Numbered from the stretch's first letter, positions 50,440 through 60,921 are shown. The stretch: DNA of 64,000 nucleotides from Streptococcus sp. X13SY08 (GCF_001182825.2 NZ_LFYO02000002.1:682001-746000); one strand, 5' to 3'. The notes: generated by a model not told the origin, from the letters alone. Program-made: numbers and translations.

Positions 50440-51582
50440 ATGACATTTGCTACTAGTAGAGCAGAGGGACCTGTTGATTTTATCAATGTCTTTGATTTGG
50501 AAAAGATGGCGCAACAAGTTATCCCAAAGGGAGCTTTCGGCTATATTGCAAGCGGAGCAGAGGATACTTTTACATTACATGAGAATATTCGCTCTTTCAA
50601 TCACAAACTGATTGTTCCGCATTCTCTTAAGGAGGTTGAAAATCCTTCGACTGAAGTGACCTTTGATGGCGACAAATTGACTTCTCCCATCATCATGGCA
50701 CCTGTGGCTGCCCACAAATTAGCCAATGAACAAAGAGAGGCTGCTTCTGCTAAAGGAGTTCGTGATTTTGGAACGATTTATACCACTAGCTCCTATGCTA
50801 CTATGGACTTGCCGGAAATTTCTCAAGCCTTAGATGGGACACCTCACTGGTTCCAATTCTACTACAGTAAAGATGATGCCATCAACCGTCATATCATGGA
50901 CCGTGTCAAGGCAGAAGGTTACAAAGCCATTGTCCTTACTGCTGACGCTACTGTCGGTGGTAATCGCGAAGTGGATAAACGTAATGCTTTTGTCTTTCCA
51001 GTCGGTATGCCCATCGTGCAAGAATACCAATACCTCCCAAATGGTGCCGGAAAAACCATGGATTATGTCTACAAATCTGCTAAGCAAGCCCTGTCACCAA
51101 AAGATGTTGAATACATTGCCCAATACTCTGGCTTGCCAGTCTATGTCAAAGGTCCTCAATGTGCTGAAGATGTGTACCGTGCCCTAGGGGCTGGTGCTTC
51201 TGGTATTTGGGTTACCAACCACGGTGGTCGTCAATTGGATGGGGGACCTGCTGCCTTTGATTCTCTACAAAAGGTGGCAGAAGCTGTTGACCGACGTGTT
51301 CCAATCGTCTTTGATTCTGGCATTCGTCGCGGCCAACATGTCTTTAAAGCCTTGGCATCATGTGCTGATTTGGTAGCGCTTGGACGACCTGTTATCTATG
51401 GATTAGCCATGAGCGGTAGCATTGGTACACGACAAGTATTTGAAAAAATTAACGAGGAATTGAAAATGGTCATGCAACTAGCAGGTACGCAGACCATTCA
51501 AGATGTCAAACATTTCAAACTTCGCCACAATCCGTATGACTCCTCTATTCCATTTAACCAAGATGCTTTGAAACTAGACTAA
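50440..51582 (+). CDS. lctO: L-lactate oxidase
   Basis: About 380 residues; ATG 50440 is favoured over 50437 by its 7-nt distance from AAAGGAG. FMN-dependent alpha-hydroxy acid oxidase: GYIASGAEDTFTLHEN, PIIMAPVAAHKLA, the catalytic pair region NHGGRQLDGG (His/Arg) and FDSGIRRGQHVFKALA (FMN phosphate). Converts lactate and O2 to pyruvate and hydrogen peroxide. The C-terminus is at PYDSSIPFNQDALKLD. Intact. Confidence 0.94.
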   Translation: MTFATSRAEGPVDFINVFDLEKMAQQVIPKGAFGYIASGAEDTFTLHENIRSFNHKLIVPHSLKEVENPSTEVTFDGDKLTSPIIMAPVAAHKLANEQREAASAKGVRDFGTIYTTSSYATMDLPEISQALDGTPHWFQFYYSKDDAINRHIMDRVKAEGYKAIVLTADATVGGNREVDKRNAFVFPVGMPIVQEYQYLPNGAGKTMDYVYKSAKQALSPKDVEYIAQYSGLPVYVKGPQCAEDVYRALGAGASGIWVTNHGGRQLDGGPAAFDSLQKVAEAVDRRVPIVFDSGIRRGQHVFKALASCADLVALGRPVIYGLAMSGSIGTRQVFEKINEELKMVMQLAGTQTIQDVKHFKLRHNPYDSSIPFNQDALKLD

Positions 51583-51607
51583 AAAAGAGCCTTTCGGCTC
51601 TTTTTTT
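51583..51607. terminator. Bidirectional terminator
   Basis: AAAAAGAGCC TTTC GGCTCTTTTT directly after lctO. Confidence 0.9.
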
Positions 51608-51624
51608 CATGTTGATCTAATATC

Positions 51625-52514
51625 TTATTTGTCGACTAATAAAGGTTGGTCATTCTCCATCAAAAATGGTTTGGTAGAGCCGCTTGTATCCACATCGTAT
51701 TTATCCATCAAATAGGTCACAACCTCTTCTGCATTTGCAAATTTCAAGACCTGATATGGATCTTCAAATGAAATTTTTTCGATGAATAAGACCCCTTCTT
51801 CTGCTGGGACTAAAACACCTACATGTCCAATAAATAATTTAGTCGCATCTGGATCTATTTGGTCATGAAACCAGACAGAAATCATGCGGAGATTTCCTGT
51901 ATGAAATTCAACTCCCTGCTGCTTCCAGTAAGCTTGGACTTTTTGGCTATGAAGAGTTGTATCCGTGATATTGTCCGTTGCAACTGCCCCAAAAAGGGTC
52001 TTAAAATCTGCTATTTCCCGATCTGTAAAGGCACTATTTTTGGGAGCAGATGCTATAGCATCCTTATCCGTAAAGAGAAGGCTATCGTCGAAACCACCGG
52101 TGTTTTTTACCGATATCAAGGAGTGGAGTAAGCTAAAAGCAGTCAAGCGACAGTTAAAACCTGAAAAATTCGGAAATTGTTGAAACCATTTTTCACTGAT
52201 TGAAGCAACATCATACCCTGGTACAAGTTCTTTTGAATGACCATATCCCGATTGAACTAAACTGTCTGTCGGTACATGATCGTTGTAAAACGTCACTTGT
52301 TCTAAAAATCGGTCAACATCCACTTTAGGCAACTCTTTTTCCAAAGCTCTTGCCAAGTCGGCTTGACTGTTTGAGTCCAAAAGATTGGAATAAGTGATGC
52401 CAGACGCCGATTTTTTTGAGTGATGGCTGCTTCTGCCTTTGAAATATTGGTCTGATTCGTACAAGCTGTTAGGATACGCAATCCTCTTAGTAAGATAAAG
52501 ATTGATTTTTTCAC
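51625..52514 (-). pseudogene. DUF4300-like lipoprotein, poly-A frame break
   Basis: GTG at 52514 with GAGGGG upstream starts KKSIFILLRGLRILTACTNQ (lipobox LTAC). At an A7 run (near 52411) the frame shifts; adding one A continues as KSASGITYSNLLDSNSQADL. The rest (GYDVASISEKWFQQFPNFSGFNCRLTAFSLL to the end at 51625) is conserved in the DUF4300 family, which is of unknown function. The stop of the ASCH gene precedes the GTG by 1 bp. Confidence 0.75.
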
Positions 52515-52515
52515 C

Positions 52516-52963
52516 TTATTTCCCCTCTGGATAAACTACTTTAAATTCTTCGCAAACGATCAGACTATCTTCTGAGAAAAGAATATCAATTTCTGCCAAC
52601 CATTTGCTAAATAATGCCACATGAACCCGACGCCAATATTCCAAAGACAAATCACCTTCTCCCTCTTTTTTTTGCATGCTCTTTAGGAACATCTTTAAAG
52701 GGAACAAGAGCAATTTTCGTCGTCTCAATGATACAAACAGCCTTACCTTGACTATCCATAATCAGACTGGTATCACCAATTTATCCAATGGCTTCATCGA
52801 AATAAAGGTGTTGGTCATAATCAGAAGCTGTCGCAGTCTTTACGCCTTCCAAAACTAGCTGAGCTAACGTATCTGGCTCATCTCCAAAAGCCCAAGCATC
52901 CACCTCATCACCAATATCAGGATTGATAGCTTTATAAGCTTGCCACATCTTTTCTGGTGTCAT
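52516..52963 (-). pseudogene. ASCH domain protein, stop codon and poly-A frame break
   Basis: Start 52963 (MTPEKMWQAYKAINPDIGDEVDAWAFG). A TAA stands at 52781 after FDEAIG. Reading on gives GDTSLIMDSQGKAVCIIETTKIALVPF, and an A8 run near 52668 then shifts into EGEGDLSLEYWRRVHVAL, ending at 52516. ASCH domains bind RNA and are found in YhfF-like proteins. One nonsense change and one extra A break it. Confidence 0.82.
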
Positions 52964-53032
52964 ATTTTCTTCCTTCTTGCTTGTCAATTGCAATTATTAA
53001 AATAAGCAGAGTCATTTTGATTTCCCCTACTG

Positions 53033-53272
53033 CTACTTTGAGGCGATGCCAACCAGCAGTTTGAAGGCTTTTCGGTTTTTATGCTGTTTCTTAAAACCCT
53101 CACGCAGGTCCAAAATATATACCGTCCGACCTAGCCACAAGCGTAAATAGAAAGAGATCGGTTTGATAGGACCAGCAATTCCTTTAACTTCATGTTCTCT
53201 ACCATCTTCATTTTCAAATTCGGTGCGGATAAACCATATATTCCCTAGACCGATTTCTACGTATTTTTTCAT
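53033..53272 (-). CDS. DUF3977 family protein
   Basis: 79 residues from ATG 53272 (GGAG at proper distance; an upstream Met is possible). MKKYVEIGLGNIWFIRTEFENEDG and the tail (FKKQHKNRKAFKLLVGIA) fit DUF3977. Function unknown. It overlaps the last bases of the SDR gene. Confidence 0.75.
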   Translation of the reverse strand: MKKYVEIGLGNIWFIRTEFENEDGREHEVKGIAGPIKPISFYLRLWLGRTVYILDLREGFKKQHKNRKAFKLLVGIASK

Positions 53273-53976
53273 TTCAAGCTCCAACCGCCATCCATTTTGA
53301 CGATTTCACCCTGCATGGAGGCGAGTTTGCCAGAAGCCAGCATGAGGGTCAGCTCTGCGATTTCACTCGGTTCAGTCCAGCGTCCGATTGGGGTTTCTTT
53401 TGCGACCCAATCAGATAAGCCGCCTGGTTCAAAATCAGCCGCTGTCATAGCTGTTTTGACTGCGCCTGGTGCAATGCCAAAAATTTGAATCCCTTCTTTG
53501 ACATAATCCAGTGCCAACTGACGCGTAAAGCCAGCCAAGGCATGTTTAGAAGACGTGTAAGCAGAGCCACCGCCACCTGCCAGAAAACTAGCAATGGAGC
53601 ACATATTGATGATGATCCCTGACTTTTTCTCCGCCATTTTGACTAAATAATGACGAGTGATGCGAGTAGCCGCTAAAAAATTCACCGTCCAAACTTGTTC
53701 AAAGACATCTTCAGAAAGGTCTAGATGAGGCAAATAGTCGTCGAGAATTCCAGCGGTATTACATAGGATATCTACATCAGCTACAAAATCGTAGAGCGCG
53801 GCCAAATCTGTCGCTAGGTCTAACTGTAAAAAATAAAATTCTCCCGTCAAAGGGGACAAGTCTGGTTTACCCGACTTGTCAACGCCATAGACTGCGTAGC
53901 CATTTTCCAAAAAAAGACGCGCCTGAGCAAGGCCAATCCCACTGGACACGCCTGTGATAAGGACGCGCTTAGTCAT
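53269..53976 (-). CDS. SDR family 3-oxoacyl-ACP reductase-like protein
   Basis: 235 residues from ATG 53976, overlapping the DUF2829 stop. Cofactor motif TGVSSGIG, catalytic YTSSK (Tyr-Lys), NTAG and the C-terminal GEIVKMDGGWSLK. Probably a reductase of unknown substrate; it lies outside a fatty-acid cluster. Intact. Confidence 0.88.
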   Translation of the reverse strand: MTKRVLITGVSSGIGLAQARLFLENGYAVYGVDKSGKPDLSPLTGEFYFLQLDLATDLAALYDFVADVDILCNTAGILDDYLPHLDLSEDVFEQVWTVNFLAATRITRHYLVKMAEKKSGIIINMCSIASFLAGGGGSAYTSSKHALAGFTRQLALDYVKEGIQIFGIAPGAVKTAMTAADFEPGGLSDWVAKETPIGRWTEPSEIAELTLMLASGKLASMQGEIVKMDGGWSLK

Positions 53977-54205
53977 GCACTTCCACCCAATCTTCAGCCA
54001 GTACATCGCATGGGATCGGACTCCACATGGAAAATCCTTCCCCTTCACCTGTCACATTGATAAGGAAATAGGGTGTTGCTTCTAGTTTTTGGCCGTTGAC
54101 TTCGATGGTGTCAAAGAGCTGTACATAGTTCTCCGCTCCGCCCCATCCTGTGCGCACATACTTTTTCTTAGCTTTGAGTCCTGGTAAAATTTCTTCAAAT
54201 GTCAT
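53969..54205 (-). CDS. DUF2829 family protein
   Basis: 78 residues: MTFEEILPGLKAKKKYVRTGW, typical of DUF2829, also common in phages. Function unknown. Leads a three-gene operon with the SDR and DUF3977 genes. Confidence 0.85.
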   Translation of the reverse strand: MTFEEILPGLKAKKKYVRTGWGGAENYVQLFDTIEVNGQKLEATPYFLINVTGEGEGFSMWSPIPCDVLAEDWVEVHD

Positions 54206-54252
54206 GAATTTCTCCTTGCTGTCTGATTTTCTATATTATAGCAAATTATGGC

Positions 54253-54279
54253 AAAAAAGTAGCCACAGGGGCTACTTTT
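54253..54279. terminator. Terminator after the Bce-type permease
   Basis: AAAGTAGCC pairs with GGCTACTTT around an ACAGG-type loop with A and T runs on either side. Confidence 0.85.
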
Positions 54280-56294
54280 CTATTGCTCAATAATGCGGTG
54301 ATAGGATTTTGAAGTAATCATATAAACCAGCAAATAAATGCCTACGTATCCAAGAACTGTCAAAACGGTGACCTGCAGCATATAGGCTTCATTGGTTACG
54401 CCTAGAAGAATTAGAATTTTATAGAGCATCTTGTAGGCAAAGGCCAAGTGCAGTACAGCCATACCGATAGGTAGGAAAAAGACGGTTAGCACTTGCTTGC
54501 TGATGCTGCGTTTAGTTTGGCTTTTGTCCAAGCCAACTTTTTGCAGAATTACAAATCGATCACGGTCTTCATATGCTTCTGAGATTTGCTTATAATAAAT
54601 CACCAAAATGGCTGCAATTAAGAAGGCCAATGATAGAAACATCCCAATAAAGAAGAGGGAGCCAGCTAGGGCAAAGAATCCTTTAATCATTTCTGATCTA
54701 GCCGAATAAGAAAAGGCACTATTAAAATCAGTTGCATCCAACCCCTTACGCGCAAGATCACTAAAATCACCTTGTCGAGAAATTTGTTCCTCATCACTCA
54801 AATCAGAATCAATCGCGATATAGTACTGTTCTGTACTAGAATCTAGGTAAGCTGCAACATCTGGAACAACAAAATAATAGGTTTGTGGAGTTACCATGCT
54901 TGCAAAGCTTGACAGTTTTCCCGTTAAGAAATTTTCTGAAAGAACATCTTTAATGGTTACCTTTTGACCATCAATAGAAAGAGCTTGACCAGACTTCAAG
55001 GACACATTATTTCCGAAAAAGAGAGCTTGTCCATCTAAAAGTTCAATGGTTTTTCCAGTCATTTTCTGATAGTCTTGAACTGAAAAGATATACATCAGCC
55101 CCTGAACTTCAAAAGAATTCCCAGATATGATTTCCTGATCGACCGTCTCGAGCTGCTCATCTTGAATGGATTTCAAAAATTTCATGCGATAGATATAAGT
55201 ATCGCTCGTGACCTTGCCCAGATTAGCTTTTTCCAATAAGCCGTCCTTACAATTCTGGACTCGCTCTGCATTTGATAGATTTTGACTACCGTCTTTGGGA
55301 CTCACATTACTTAGCTCGATTCTGAAATCACTAGGATTTTGTTGAGACACGTAATCATAGCCGCCAGTAAAAATATTGATACCACCAACTAAAGTCACTA
55401 ACACCATGGTCGATAAAATGGTGATGGTGGCAAGACCCATAGCATTTTTTCGCATACGGAAAATCAGGTTGGAAACGGAGATAAAATTAGTAGGTTTATA
55501 ATAGTAGCTTGGTCGACCTTTCAAGAAGTGCAAGAAAGTAATAATACCAGCATTAAAAAGCAAATAAGTAGCGACGATAACTAGGATGACAGCAACAAAG
55601 AAAGTGACAATGGCATTAACAGGTGACTGGACACTTTGAGCCAAATAGTAGCCGCTTCCTAAGAGAATAAGCCCCAAAATGGTCTGAACAACCATCCAAA
55701 AAGTCCAGCTTTTCCCTCACCTCTGCGCTGATTTCTAACCAAATTCAAAGAAGTGGTTAGCCCTAATTTCCCCGCATTTAAAATAGACGTCAATGAAAAG
55801 ATGGCTGCAAAGTAAAGACAGACAAGGACTAGAGTCGACAGCCGGAAAGTGGAAACCAAAACAACTGGCATCCGCATCAATTTTAGTAAGATGGCATAAA
55901 ATAAATTATCTAAAATCACACCAAGCAATAAACCAAACACTACAGTTATAGCTGCAAAAATCATGGTTTCCATGGTCGTCATCAACAATAAATGCTTTTT
56001 CTCAAGCCCCAAAATGCTATAAAGACCAAATTCTTTGGAACGATTTTTAATGACAAAACTATTAGCATATAAAGCGGTTAGGGCAACAACCAGCATGACC
56101 ACGACCATGCCAAAGTTCATGACCCGTACCACAGCATCTCCAGCATATACTTGAGCAAGGTTAGGATTGAATGTCAAGGAGATGAATAGATAGGATAAAG
56201 CAACAGAGAGTATCGTTACCAGTGCAAAAGGGGAATAAAGTCTTTTATTTTTTAAAAGATTGGACCAGGCCAAGTTCCGTGTCATTTTCCACAT
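54280..56294 (-). pseudogene. Bce-type ABC transporter permease (FtsX family), frameshifted
   Basis: Start 56294 (MWKMTRNLAWSNLLKNKR), overlapping the ATPase stop. The N-terminal 200 residues run to GEGKAGLFG, then the frame shifts near 55690 and the rest (LQTILGLILLGSGYYLA to 54280) follows. Together about 660 residues with ten helices and a large extracellular domain between helices 7 and 8 (IFTGGYDYVSQQNPSDFRIE on), the BceB layout for sensing and removing peptide antibiotics. One small indel breaks it. Confidence 0.88.
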
Positions 56295-56295
56295 A

Positions 56296-57053
56296 TCACT
56301 CACCTCGATTCGCCATGACGGTTAAGGTATCAGAGATAGCCTGAAACATTTCTTGGTCGGTCTTATCTCCGCGGAAAATTTGGTTATAGAGAATGCCATC
56401 ACGTATGAAAATGATACGTTTGGCACGGCTGGCTGCAGTCGTTGAATGTGTCACCATGAGAATAGTTTGTCCCATCTCATTGATAGCATCAAAAACATCC
56501 AAAAGTGTGGCAGCTGATTTGGAATCCAAAGCTCCAGTCGGTTCATCTGCTAAGACAATTTCTGGATCGGTGATGATTGCACGCGCTACTGCTACCCGTT
56601 GCTGCTGACCACCTGAAATTTCGTAGGGCATTTTATCCTTTAGATTGGCAATGTGAAGCTGATTAAGAACTTCCAACACTCGTTTGTTCATTTCTCCAAT
56701 AGGCACCCGTGATAACGCTAAGGGTAGGAGAATATTATCTTTAACAGACAGAGTGTCCAATAGATTGAAATCTTGGAAGACGAATCCTAGTTTTTCTCGA
56801 CGAAAATTTGACACATCTTTATTTTTAATAGTCTGCGTATCTTGACCATTGAACAAAACATTTCCCGCGGTCGGCTTATCCAGCATGGCTAAAATATTGA
56901 GCAAAGTGGATTTACCAGAACCTGATTCACCCATAATAGCGACATACTCACCCTCATCTACAGTAAAATGGATATCCTTAAGCGCCTCGACTTGGTTAGC
57001 TTGGAAACGAGACTGGTAAATTTTTTAACATGTTGCACATCTAAAAGTGTCAT
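56296..57053 (-). pseudogene. Bce-type ABC transporter ATP-binding protein, poly-A frame break
   Basis: ATG 57053 reads TLLDVQHVKKF, then the frame is off. Adding one A to the A6 run (57021-57026) restores KIYQSRFQANQVEALKDIHF, then MGESGSGKSTLL (Walker A), [14 protein letters not shown] (signature), [10 protein letters not shown] (Walker B) and TH at the switch, to 56296. The ORF from 56934 alone lacks the first strands. It is paired with the permease and preceded by a BceR-type box. Confidence 0.88.
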
Positions 57054-57137
57054 GATAGCTCTCTTTTTATCTTTCGTTTATAGCCTTATATTACGCTTTT
57101 CCACTTCCATCAACCATAGCTTTAACTTGCGTTTTCC

Positions 57138-57151
57138 TTACATTTTTGTAA
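57138..57151 (-). promoter_or_regulatory. BceR-type operator
   Basis: TTACA AAAA TGTAA fits the TNACA-N4-TGTAA motif described for BceR-like regulators and is extended by one more pair to CTTACA/TGTAAG. It lies 85 bp upstream of the Bce ATPase gene and 12 bp before the sensor kinase's stop, i.e. between the regulator genes and the transporter genes. Confidence 0.75.
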
Positions 57152-57162
57152 GAATCCCATCG

Positions 57163-58146
57163 TTAATCTAGCGACAACTGTTCCTGTTTTAATCTCAAAC
57201 GAATTTCTGTCCCTACGCCCACTTCTGAAGTCAGGATCAGCGGAATACCCAGCTGATCTGCGATTTTTCTCGATAAATATAAACCCAAACCAGATGATTG
57301 TTGAGTCAACCGACCATTATAACCAGAAAATCCACGGTCAAAAACCCGTTCCAAATCGCTCTTAGCAATGCCAATACCGGTATCTGCAATCACTAAATCT
57401 TCACCATCTAAGTAGATGGAAATCTTACCATTTCGTGTATATTTGACAGCATTGGATAAAAATTGCTCCAGTAAGAGACTAAACCATTTTTTATCGGTCA
57501 CGAGAATTTTATTAAGATTACCCAATTCCAGACTAATCTGCTGTTGAATAAAAAAGATTGAAAATTTTTTGACAACCTGATGAACCAAGCCACCCAGCTC
57601 TGCCTTTTCCAAGAGCAAATCCTCGTGAAAGGACTGCAGACGCAAATAGTTGAGGACCAGACCTGTATACTGCTCAATTTTAAAAACTTCTTGAGTCAAG
57701 GCCTGCTTATGACGTCCCGCCTCTAAATCAGCCACTAGAAGCTGGCCGGCCGCGATAGGTGTCTTCATCTGATACGCCCACATAGTGTAATAATCTTCTA
57801 AATCTTCACGATCTTGACGAACCTGATATTCCAATTCCCTGACGCGTTGACTAACTTGTGCTAAACGTTCTTGCAAAGTGACTTGTGCTACATTACTTGA
57901 GACGACTATTTCGTCATGAAGAATCCGTTCAACAAGGCGCCACTGTCCTAGTAAATCAACCAAACTAGTCAAAAGAGCAATAATGAACAATAAGAGTAAT
58001 ACATAACGCGTCAACTCTCGTTCTAAGTTAAAAACCTGACTAATCATGAGTAAAATTAGAAAAAATCCAACATATCCCAGTAAGAAAGGCGCTCGGTCTC
58101 GCATCCAAGAAAGAAAAAATCGAATCATTTTTTTATCTTTAGCCAT
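57163..58146 (-). CDS. Bce-type intramembrane-sensing histidine kinase lacking the phospho-acceptor His
   Basis: 327 residues from ATG 58146, overlapping the regulator's stop. Two membrane helices with a very short loop (about 15-60), typical of BceS-like kinases that sense through the transporter. The dimerisation motif reads MWAYQMKTPIA; relatives have His where this has Tyr (TAT, one transition from CAT). The ATPase domain has QFLSNAVKY (N box), IADTGIGI (G1) and SSGLGLYL (G2). Without the His it cannot autophosphorylate, so signalling is probably dead although the frame is open. Confidence 0.85.
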   Translation of the reverse strand: MAKDKKMIRFFLSWMRDRAPFLLGYVGFFLILLMISQVFNLERELTRYVLLLLFIIALLTSLVDLLGQWRLVERILHDEIVVSSNVAQVTLQERLAQVSQRVRELEYQVRQDREDLEDYYTMWAYQMKTPIAAGQLLVADLEAGRHKQALTQEVFKIEQYTGLVLNYLRLQSFHEDLLLEKAELGGLVHQVVKKFSIFFIQQQISLELGNLNKILVTDKKWFSLLLEQFLSNAVKYTRNGKISIYLDGEDLVIADTGIGIAKSDLERVFDRGFSGYNGRLTQQSSGLGLYLSRKIADQLGIPLILTSEVGVGTEIRLRLKQEQLSLD

Positions 58147-58819
58147 GCTTAACCATCCCATAGCCGACTCCTTTTTTGGTGAGAATCAAATTTTCCAACC
58201 CCATATCCGCTAACTTTCTCCGCAAGCGTGCCACATTAACCGTCAAAGTATTGTCATCAATGAACAAATCGCTATTCCATAGCTCTTTCATGAGCTCGTC
58301 GCGACTGACAATGACTTGCGGCCTCTCAAATAGCACCCGCAAAATTTGAAATTCATTTTTGGTCAAATCCTCTGTCTGTCCAGCAAACGTCACTTGCATG
58401 GTCTTTAAATCCAAGGAAATATCCTCAAATATCAAAACTGTCTGTTCGCCAATAAAGTCATAGGTACGCCGCAATAGTCCCTGAATCTTTGCCAAAAGAA
58501 CACTCATATCAAAAGGCTTGGTCACATAATCATCCGCCCCCATATTGATAGCCATGACAATATCCATAGGTTGATCATGGGAAGATAGAAAAATGATAGG
58601 CAAACGCGATTCTTTCCGAATCTCTTGACACCAGTAATAGCCATTAAAAAAGGGCAAGGGAATATCAAGTAATACTAAGTGTGGACTAAAATCTCTCACC
58701 TGCTGTAAAATAGCCTGAAAATCTTCTACCTCTGCGACTTCATAGCCCCAATTCCTCAAATTTTCCGTCACCAAATGGCTGATTGTCGCATCATCCTCCA
58801 CAATTAAAATCTTTTGCAT
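58139..58819 (-). CDS. Bce-type response regulator (OmpR family)
   Basis: 226 residues from ATG 58819; the upstream Met is rejected. Receiver domain with VEDD near the start, phospho-Asp in LVLLDIPLP, KPFD Lys, and a winged-helix output domain (TKNEFQILRVLFERPQVIVSRDELM, LTVNVARLRRKL). IPLP where relatives often have ISLP or ITLP. Frame intact. It would bind the BceR-type box at 57138. Confidence 0.9.
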   Translation of the reverse strand: MQKILIVEDDATISHLVTENLRNWGYEVAEVEDFQAILQQVRDFSPHLVLLDIPLPFFNGYYWCQEIRKESRLPIIFLSSHDQPMDIVMAINMGADDYVTKPFDMSVLLAKIQGLLRRTYDFIGEQTVLIFEDISLDLKTMQVTFAGQTEDLTKNEFQILRVLFERPQVIVSRDELMKELWNSDLFIDDNTLTVNVARLRRKLADMGLENLILTKKGVGYGMVKHG

Positions 58820-58972
58820 AGAGGCACTCCTTCGTTCGTTCTTTTTTCTATTATAAAGTATTTTCACCTCAAAATATAGTTAAAAGAGTAGCTTTGACTT
58901 CACACTTTTGTCAGTTTTTGCAAAACTTTCTTCTCTAGGCTATAATGAGGTGAGAAACAAGAAAGAGACGCT

Positions 58973-60145
58973 ATGGGAAATTTACTAAATTACGTGGAGG
59001 AAACCTCCTTTGACACCTTTTATGATTTGGCGATCAACGAGCTGGATATCCTTGTCTTGACTGAATTGGCTTATCTGCCCTTTGATGAATTAATTCCCTA
59101 TGATTTTTCTGTGGAAAAAAGCATTCGACTAGACAAGCTAGCTCATCTTTTCTACGAAAAATTCCAAGGACACTATCCTCCCTTGTCTATGGTGACCAAG
59201 GAACGTCTGCGACTCATGGATTTGATAGCTAAAAGCCGCCGCTTTCAGTATCTTCATGCTTTCGGCTATATCAATGATTACAATCTGGAACAGCAAAAAC
59301 AGTTTGCAGCACTTTGCTTTAAGCTGAAACCCAATCAATATCTCGCCATTTTCCGAGGAACAGATGACACCATCATCGGTTGGAAGGAAGATTTTCATAT
59401 GGCCTATATGACCGAAATACCTGCCCAAACTTCCGCACGAAACTATTTGAAAAAATTGATAGAAAGTCTCCCGAGAGGAATGTTTACAATTGCTGGTCAT
59501 TCCAAAGGAGGTAATTTAGCCATCTATGCTGCTAGCCAGCAGGACATAGCATTGCAAAATCAAGTAACCACTGTCTACAATTTTGACGGTCCTGGCTTGC
59601 ACCAAAGCGTACTAGATTCAGAAGGTTTTTCTCGAATTCAATCTAAGATTGTTTCCATCATCCCCCAACAATCCGTAATTGGAAAAATGTTCCTGACGCC
59701 TCAAGAGACTCATATCGTAAAAAGTAATGTGACAGGTCTCAAACAGCATCTTCTCCTCACTTGGACTGTCAAACGTAGAGCACTCGTGCCCGTCAAAAAT
59801 GTCTCACCAAATAGCATGCAAATGGACTTAACCCTGAAAACTTGGATGTCTAGCTTGACCGAAAAGGAATTAAAAGAATTTTTCGACCTGATTTTCGGAA
59901 TGCTTACCCAAGCAGGCATCTATCGATTTGGCGATTTGACTGTTGACACACTACAAAAGCTACGTCTCATCCGTCAAAATCAGAAAAATCTCACGCCAGC
60001 GCAGCAAGAAATGCTAGATCGAATGATCCGACTCTTGATTGACACCCGTTATCAAATCTGGAAAGAAAATCATCCTCGCCACATTGCATTTGGACTCCAT
60101 CAGCTAAAAGAACAATTTTCCCGTGAAAAACGCAAAAAACCTTAG
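58973..60145 (+). CDS. Mbeg1-like / DUF2974 lipase-like protein
   Basis: 390 residues, cytoplasmic. Alpha/beta hydrolase part with IFRGTDDTIIGWKEDF and nucleophile elbow GHSKGGNLA (near 180), then NFDGPGLHQSVL. Matches the DUF2974 family of Firmicutes; function unknown. It is divergent from the regulator gene. Intact. Confidence 0.85.
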   Translation: MGNLLNYVEETSFDTFYDLAINELDILVLTELAYLPFDELIPYDFSVEKSIRLDKLAHLFYEKFQGHYPPLSMVTKERLRLMDLIAKSRRFQYLHAFGYINDYNLEQQKQFAALCFKLKPNQYLAIFRGTDDTIIGWKEDFHMAYMTEIPAQTSARNYLKKLIESLPRGMFTIAGHSKGGNLAIYAASQQDIALQNQVTTVYNFDGPGLHQSVLDSEGFSRIQSKIVSIIPQQSVIGKMFLTPQETHIVKSNVTGLKQHLLLTWTVKRRALVPVKNVSPNSMQMDLTLKTWMSSLTEKELKEFFDLIFGMLTQAGIYRFGDLTVDTLQKLRLIRQNQKNLTPAQQEMLDRMIRLLIDTRYQIWKENHPRHIAFGLHQLKEQFSREKRKKP

Positions 60146-60160
60146 AACACTAAGGTTTTT
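60134..60160 (+). terminator. Terminator of the Mbeg1-like gene
   Basis: AAAACCTTAG AACA CTAAGGTTTT, overlapping the stop codon. Confidence 0.88.
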
Positions 60161-60267
60161 AATATCCTTATAAATATCATCTTTTTCATAATATAAAGGA
60201 ACTAAAAATGATGTCCCAATGACTATTAATACTAGCAACATGTTTACGTTCCATTCTAGTCTAAAGT

Positions 60268-60921
60268 CTAAGCGTTTGAGCAAGAAGTAAATAGCATTCT
60301 TTCCTTGTCCAACTCCATCTTCAAAGTATAAGACTGAGCATCAACAGGCTCAATATAGCCCAAAATAGCTAATGCCTCGACAAAAATATCCTTACGTTTC
60401 TGAATCACCCGCTCCTTACGCGCAAACTTCAATAGAAAAGTCGTCATATACTTGAGTGCATAGGCTTGATTCACATCACCCAGCAAATCATAAAGTTTTT
60501 GTTGCTTTGGAGACAATGGCAGAGCTTCTTTTAAGCGATAAAAATACCCTTGCAAGGTCAGTTCTTCCTGCAAGAAATCTACTGCTTCTCGCAAAATAAC
60601 CGCGTTGGTTTCATTAGTCAAATCCTGCCAGATAAATCGTTTCTTCACGTCTTCAAAAACAGGCGATTCTGTATCTATAAAAAATTCTTGACCAAATGCT
60701 AGCTGATCATTGTCTGTCACTAGCTCAAAAGCGTTGGAATAGCGGCGATTGTTACGCACAATATAGCCCGCATCAATATACTCTTCTAAACTGTGCTCAA
60801 GATTTTTCTTTTCAGGAAATGCACTTTTTATTTCTCGCAAAATAACTTCTTCATGATTCGCTAGATAGTTGACGATGTTTTTGAAAAATGTCTGCTTACT
60901 GGGATTGTAAATGGCAATCAT
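60268..60921 (-). CDS. DUF1803 family protein
   Basis: 217 residues, soluble: MIAIYNPSKQTFFKNIVNYLANHEEVILREIKSAFP and LEEYIDAGYIVRNNRRY (winged-helix-like). Streptococcal DUF1803 family, function unknown. Stands alone. Intact. Confidence 0.78.
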   Translation of the reverse strand: MIAIYNPSKQTFFKNIVNYLANHEEVILREIKSAFPEKKNLEHSLEEYIDAGYIVRNNRRYSNAFELVTDNDQLAFGQEFFIDTESPVFEDVKKRFIWQDLTNETNAVILREAVDFLQEELTLQGYFYRLKEALPLSPKQQKLYDLLGDVNQAYALKYMTTFLLKFARKERVIQKRKDIFVEALAILGYIEPVDAQSYTLKMELDKERMLFTSCSNA

